Shown here one piece after another: positions 61,217 to 64,000 of a stretch of 64,000 nucleotides of DNA; the stretch's first letter is position 1; the number at the start of each line of letters is the position of its first letter. The translations under genes were made by a program, and so were the position numbers. Under the pieces are notes generated by a model that worked only from the letters and a program-made list of their open reading frames with translations, was not told the origin of the DNA and did not search any database. This DNA comes from CAZUGH01 sp964619785 (lineage in GTDB: Bacteria; Bacillota; Clostridia; Lachnospirales; Lachnospiraceae): positions 9,908 through 73,907 of the forward strand of contig CAZUGH010000003.1 in NCBI GenBank assembly GCA_964619785.1, written 5' to 3'.

Positions 61217-62113
61217 CTAAAAATTTCTCTGATGTATCACCGTTGCATCCATATCCTTCAATGATGCCACACCCGTTCTCGCCATCGTGGATATCAGCTG
61301 TCGATTCATCTCCTGAATCCGATTGGTAACTGCTACTGCACCATCTTTCAATGGTTTCATCAAATCTCTTCCTACACAGACTGCTGTTGCACCTAGTGCC
61401 AATGCTTTATATACATCCATTCCACTAATTAGACCACAATCTACAAAGACCGGAATCTGATCACCCACTGCATGTAGAATCTCTGGTAACACCATAAGCG
61501 GTGGCACAGAGTAATCCATCATACCATGATGATGAGAAAGAACAATTCCCTGTGCGCCTGCTTGAACACATTTTTCTGCATCCTGCACACTGAGCACACC
61601 CTTCACAATAAACGGAACTGAAGACGCTTGTATAAATTCCTTCATCTCATCGAGAGACTTCGCATGCATTGGCAGACCAAACACATTATCGTAATCCCCC
61701 TCGCCAGAAAATGAATGATCAATATCCATCCCGACAGCAAACGCTCCATGACTAATTGCATGCTCCATCTTGCGAAATACTTCATCGTTGTCCGCATGTG
61801 GCTTAATAATCTTGACAGTAGGTGCGCCTGTAGCGAGAATCTCCTCTAGTTCTTGGTCCTCACCCATACCGACCCAGTGAAGTGAACCTGCTTCCTTCAC
61901 TCCTCTTGCAATCTCGACCATCGCATGATCACAAATAGAATGAAGATGCGACAGTGCCGCTGTCATAATCGGCGTTGAAAATTTCCTGCCATATAGCGTA
62001 ATCTCTGTCGATGGTAAAATAGCATCGATGTATCTTGTTTCAAGTAACAAAGAGTCCAGATAATCTCTTGTAATACGATCTGCCTCCCATGGGTTTTCTC
62101 CGTAAATACTCAT
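61217..62113 (-). CDS. FMN-dependent alpha-hydroxy-acid oxidising family protein
   Basis: 298 aa TIM-barrel flavoprotein of the lactate-oxidase/glycolate-oxidase family, shorter than usual (about 350). FSTPIMTAALSHLHS, then VPFIVKGVLSVQDAEKCVQAGAQGIVLSHHHG, FVDCGLISGMDVYKALALGATAVCVGRDLM. The canonical SNHGGRQ catalytic-His/Arg motif reads SHHHG here, so activity may differ. Start at ATG 62113, 6 bases after GAGG (GAAATGAGG leader); the frame reaches 62200 inside the aldo/keto-reductase gene. Confidence 0.82.
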   Translation of the reverse strand: MSIYGENPWEADRITRDYLDSLLLETRYIDAILPSTEITLYGRKFSTPIMTAALSHLHSICDHAMVEIARGVKEAGSLHWVGMGEDQELEEILATGAPTVKIIKPHADNDEVFRKMEHAISHGAFAVGMDIDHSFSGEGDYDNVFGLPMHAKSLDEMKEFIQASSVPFIVKGVLSVQDAEKCVQAGAQGIVLSHHHGMMDYSVPPLMVLPEILHAVGDQIPVFVDCGLISGMDVYKALALGATAVCVGRDLMKPLKDGAVAVTNRIQEMNRQLISTMARTGVASLKDMDATVIHQRNF

Positions 62114-62135
62114 ATTCATCCTCATTTCTAATGCT

Positions 62136-62984
62136 TTATTGTGGAACACGGTCTCGATCTGGATGTTCTCCTGACCAACCTGTCTCTGGCATAGCATCAA
62201 TCTTATTCATATCATCATCACTTATTGTAAATTCCCAAACGTCTTTATTCTCGTTCATTCGAGCTTGACTAGATGCCTTCGGCAATGGCATTACATTATG
62301 CTGCAGACAATAGCGCATACAAATCTGTGCCGGTGTTACATTATATTTTTCTGACAATTCAAGAATCAACGCATCCTGAAGCACGCGTCCTCTTCCCATC
62401 GGGCTCCACGCCTGAACCGCAATCTTTCTCTCCTGACAATACTTCACCGTTTCACTCTGTGTATAGCCTGGGTGAAACTCAATCTGATTAACAGCAGGAA
62501 ATACCGTAGCAACGGTCATAATATTCTCGATATGATGAGGCAAGAAATTACTTAAACCGATTGCACGCACTTTGCCCTCACGGTATAGTTCTTCCATTGC
62601 ATGCCAGGTTTCACAATCTGCCATCTTCCAGTTGCTCTCATTTTCTAGCGGACGTGGCCAATGAATTAAATAAAGGTCTAAATAATCTGTCTGAAGTCTC
62701 TCAAGTGTCTGAGAAAATGCCTTCTTGGTATTCTCGTACCCCATCTCAGAACGCCATACCTTAGACGCAATTGTTAGCTTCTCTCTTGGTACACCGCACT
62801 CCTTGATTGCGTCAGCCAAATACCCCTCTGTCTCATAAAAGGATGCTGTATCAAAATAACGATAACCCGCCTCGATTGCCATTCGAATTACCTCTGTGCT
62901 TCTATCATCCGCTGCCTTGTAAGTGCCAAACCCCAATGACGGAATCTGTAGCCCATTATTTAAAACAATACTTTTGTTTATCAT
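62136..62984 (-). CDS. Aldo/keto reductase
   Basis: 282 aa NAD(P)H-dependent TIM barrel. Tetrad: Asp and Tyr in RYFDTASFYETEG, Lys in IASKVWRSEMG, His in LYLIHWPRP; GLSNFLPHHIE and NQIEFHPGYTQ are typical. Reduces aldehydes or sugars (2,5-diketogluconate reductase-like subgroup by length). GGGAGG 10 bases before ATG. First gene of the three-gene operon. Confidence 0.93.
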   Translation of the reverse strand: MINKSIVLNNGLQIPSLGFGTYKAADDRSTEVIRMAIEAGYRYFDTASFYETEGYLADAIKECGVPREKLTIASKVWRSEMGYENTKKAFSQTLERLQTDYLDLYLIHWPRPLENESNWKMADCETWHAMEELYREGKVRAIGLSNFLPHHIENIMTVATVFPAVNQIEFHPGYTQSETVKYCQERKIAVQAWSPMGRGRVLQDALILELSEKYNVTPAQICMRYCLQHNVMPLPKASSQARMNENKDVWEFTISDDDMNKIDAMPETGWSGEHPDRDRVPQ

Positions 62985-63022
62985 CTTTCATTTACCTCCC
63001 TTGCGAAGTTTTGATTACCCCT

Positions 63023-63031
63023 ATTCTAACA
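63023..63031 (-). promoter_or_regulatory. Extended -10 element before the aldo/keto reductase
   Basis: Minus strand TG-T-TAGAAT; no convincing -35 at 17 bases. Confidence 0.5.
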
Positions 63032-63073
63032 TACTTTTCGGTAAATAAGTAAATTTCTCATCCTCCAAATAAC

Positions 63074-63100
63074 AAAAAGACAATAACTGTCTAGTTATTG
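63074..63100 (-). terminator. Terminator of the ferritin-like gene
   Basis: Minus-strand stem CAATAACT/AGTTATTG with a 4-base loop and a run of Ts, 15 bases past the stop. Confidence 0.85.
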
Positions 63101-63114
63101 CCTTTTCCTTCTTG

Positions 63115-63948
63115 TCATATACAACAATTTGTCTTATCTGAACACCGACCCACACAAGTATTATCAATTGTCCGTTCACGTAGTTCCTCCACCGGATGTT
63201 CCTGTGTCTGATATCGATAATCGAGATTATTCTTACTCAGATACTTCTTAATCACCTTATGGGTTGGCACCTGGTCAATCGGCTTGTTGAGCTGTGCTTG
63301 GAATTGATAGAACACATCGGTCTCTGGAATATCATTGATATTGATATACTCCTCTAGCTTAGACGTGTTTTGCACCGTGTTACCAAGAATACCACGAATA
63401 TAGTCCTTATTTTCATGAAGTGTAAGCAACTCTGGAAAATTGCCATCTGGAATACACTGCTGCCACTCTTTATTCTCATATTTTTTCAACAAACGAGCAG
63501 CATTGTGTAAATGAGAAATCTCCTGTTCAAAATGTTGCTCCCAAATCTTTTTAATGCCACGATCCGTCTCATCCTGATAACAAGAATAATACAGATAGCA
63601 TTCTGTGTACTCATGCATCAATAAACACTCAAGCATCGTAGTATTCGGATCCATCAGACTACCGTATTGACTTACATGCTGTTCTTCAATCAATCCAATT
63701 TCCTGATAAAGCTGTCGTCCCAAATCGTTATGATATAGCGTTGACGTGTTCATATAATAATTCATTGTCTGTTGTTCGGCTGCTGTGATAATAGCAACAT
63801 GTAATTTGGTGATTGGTGCTGCTGTCCTATTATCAATTCCTCGACGGATGTTATCAAATGGATAACGGTGTTCTGAAATCGTTGGTCTTCCTGGCATGAT
63901 TTCCGTATAATGACCTACTAGTTTTTCCGATTCTGCGCCTGTCTCCAT
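63115..63948 (-). CDS. Ferritin-like protein, 5' part out of frame at the window edge
   Basis: 277 codons from ATG 63948. Helices carry a likely di-iron set: AAEQQTMNYYMN, EIGLIEEQHVSQYG, MHEYTECYLYYSC, FEQEISHLHNAARLL, so a four-helix ferritin-like domain; the C-terminus ends with a Cys-rich tail (TCVGRCSDKTNCC). I do not recognise a function. No ribosome-binding site precedes 63948, and the next frame upstream is open to the window end and reads NIMIPVVSKVMPSRP, joining METGAESEKL if one base were inserted after CGGCC. The true gene therefore probably starts outside the window and is broken by a one-base deletion, or contains a sequencing error. Confidence 0.7.
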   Translation of the reverse strand: METGAESEKLVGHYTEIMPGRPTISEHRYPFDNIRRGIDNRTAAPITKLHVAIITAAEQQTMNYYMNTSTLYHNDLGRQLYQEIGLIEEQHVSQYGSLMDPNTTMLECLLMHEYTECYLYYSCYQDETDRGIKKIWEQHFEQEISHLHNAARLLKKYENKEWQQCIPDGNFPELLTLHENKDYIRGILGNTVQNTSKLEEYININDIPETDVFYQFQAQLNKPIDQVPTHKVIKKYLSKNNLDYRYQTQEHPVEELRERTIDNTCVGRCSDKTNCCI

Positions 63949-63949
63949 G

Positions 63950-64000
63950 GCCGACTAGGCATTACCTTACTTACAACGGGTATCATTATGTTAGTTCTGA
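63950..64000 (-). pseudogene. Out-of-frame upstream part of the ferritin-like gene (partial)
   Basis: Minus-strand frame open from the window edge to about 63950, coding ...RTNIMIPVVSKVMPSRP, in register with the ferritin-like gene except for one missing base at the junction. Short, so only suggestive. Confidence 0.45.

Noticed and set aside
1..64000. CRISPR arrays, tRNA/rRNA genes, prophage or transposase genes
   Set aside because: No regularly spaced direct repeats, no tRNA-like cloverleaf with CCA context, and no integrase, transposase or phage protein among the frames.

Overview
The window is a 64 kb piece of an AT-rich, densely packed Firmicutes chromosome. Gene content points to an anaerobic gut or rumen Lachnospiraceae-type Clostridium: two YesM/YesN sugar-sensing two-component systems, GH51 and GH3 glycosidases, FliB, a CIRCE-controlled Hsp20, an AzgA-type purine permease and glycogen branching enzyme. 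Placement at family level is inference; no rRNA or tRNA is present. The sequence is a draft: two 100-N gaps (21843-21942 and 56936-57035) are each flanked by the same 55 bases on both sides, so they look like scaffolding joins between contigs that overlap by one k-mer.

Layout. (1) 33-5924: housekeeping block on the minus strand (M16C peptidase, era, a small YqzL-like gene, recO, mraY-like), divergent from a cold-shock gene with a long leader. (2) 6317-6634: a decayed thiW remnant. (3) 6761-15906: monosaccharide locus: membrane-anchored sugar-binding sensor protein, LytS/YesM-type kinase, YesN-type regulator, a second binding lipoprotein, then a ChvE-GguA-GguB-type ABC importer. (4) 16007-21607: a second carbohydrate locus with a MalEFG-type importer followed by its own YesM/YesN pair. 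(5) 21640-22080: GC-richer structured repeat region holding the first gap. (6) 22092-32692: lytic transglycosylase, alanine aminotransferase, CPBP protease, argH, divergent ThyX-like protein, MscS, glgB, DUF624, DUF1015, CmpB-like membrane protein. (7) 32725-34920: secreted BspA-type LRR protein and CIRCE-hsp20. (8) 35055-42364: apt, purine permease, fliB, moxR, DUF58, transglutaminase, apparently one transcript. (9) 42434-53717: GH51 arabinofuranosidase with divergent AraC regulator; ACT protein and aspartokinase; an operon of YkgJ protein, serine hydrolase, domain-permuted GH3, FGGY sugar kinase and dus. (10) 53752-64000: diguanylate cyclase with a premature stop, DUF1858, AlaX editing protein, azlCD, trkA-trkH, a three-gene sugar/oxidoreductase operon, and a frameshifted ferritin-like gene running off the edge.

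How it works together. The carbohydrate genes form a plant-polysaccharide economy: arabinofuranosidase and GH3 release sugars, two ABC importers take them up under YesM/YesN control, and FGGY kinase, isomerase and aldo/keto reductase process them; glgB stores surplus glucose. Several starts were moved from the longest frame because a Shine-Dalgarno sequence, promoter or upstream overlap decides them. I saw no CRISPR array, prophage, transposase or riboswitch. The most unusual items are the structured repeat region at 21726-22060, the ThyX-like protein without a recognisable RHR motif, the three apparently broken genes, the hidden YqzL-like gene, and a recurrent start-site leader (GAAATGAGG) in front of six genes.
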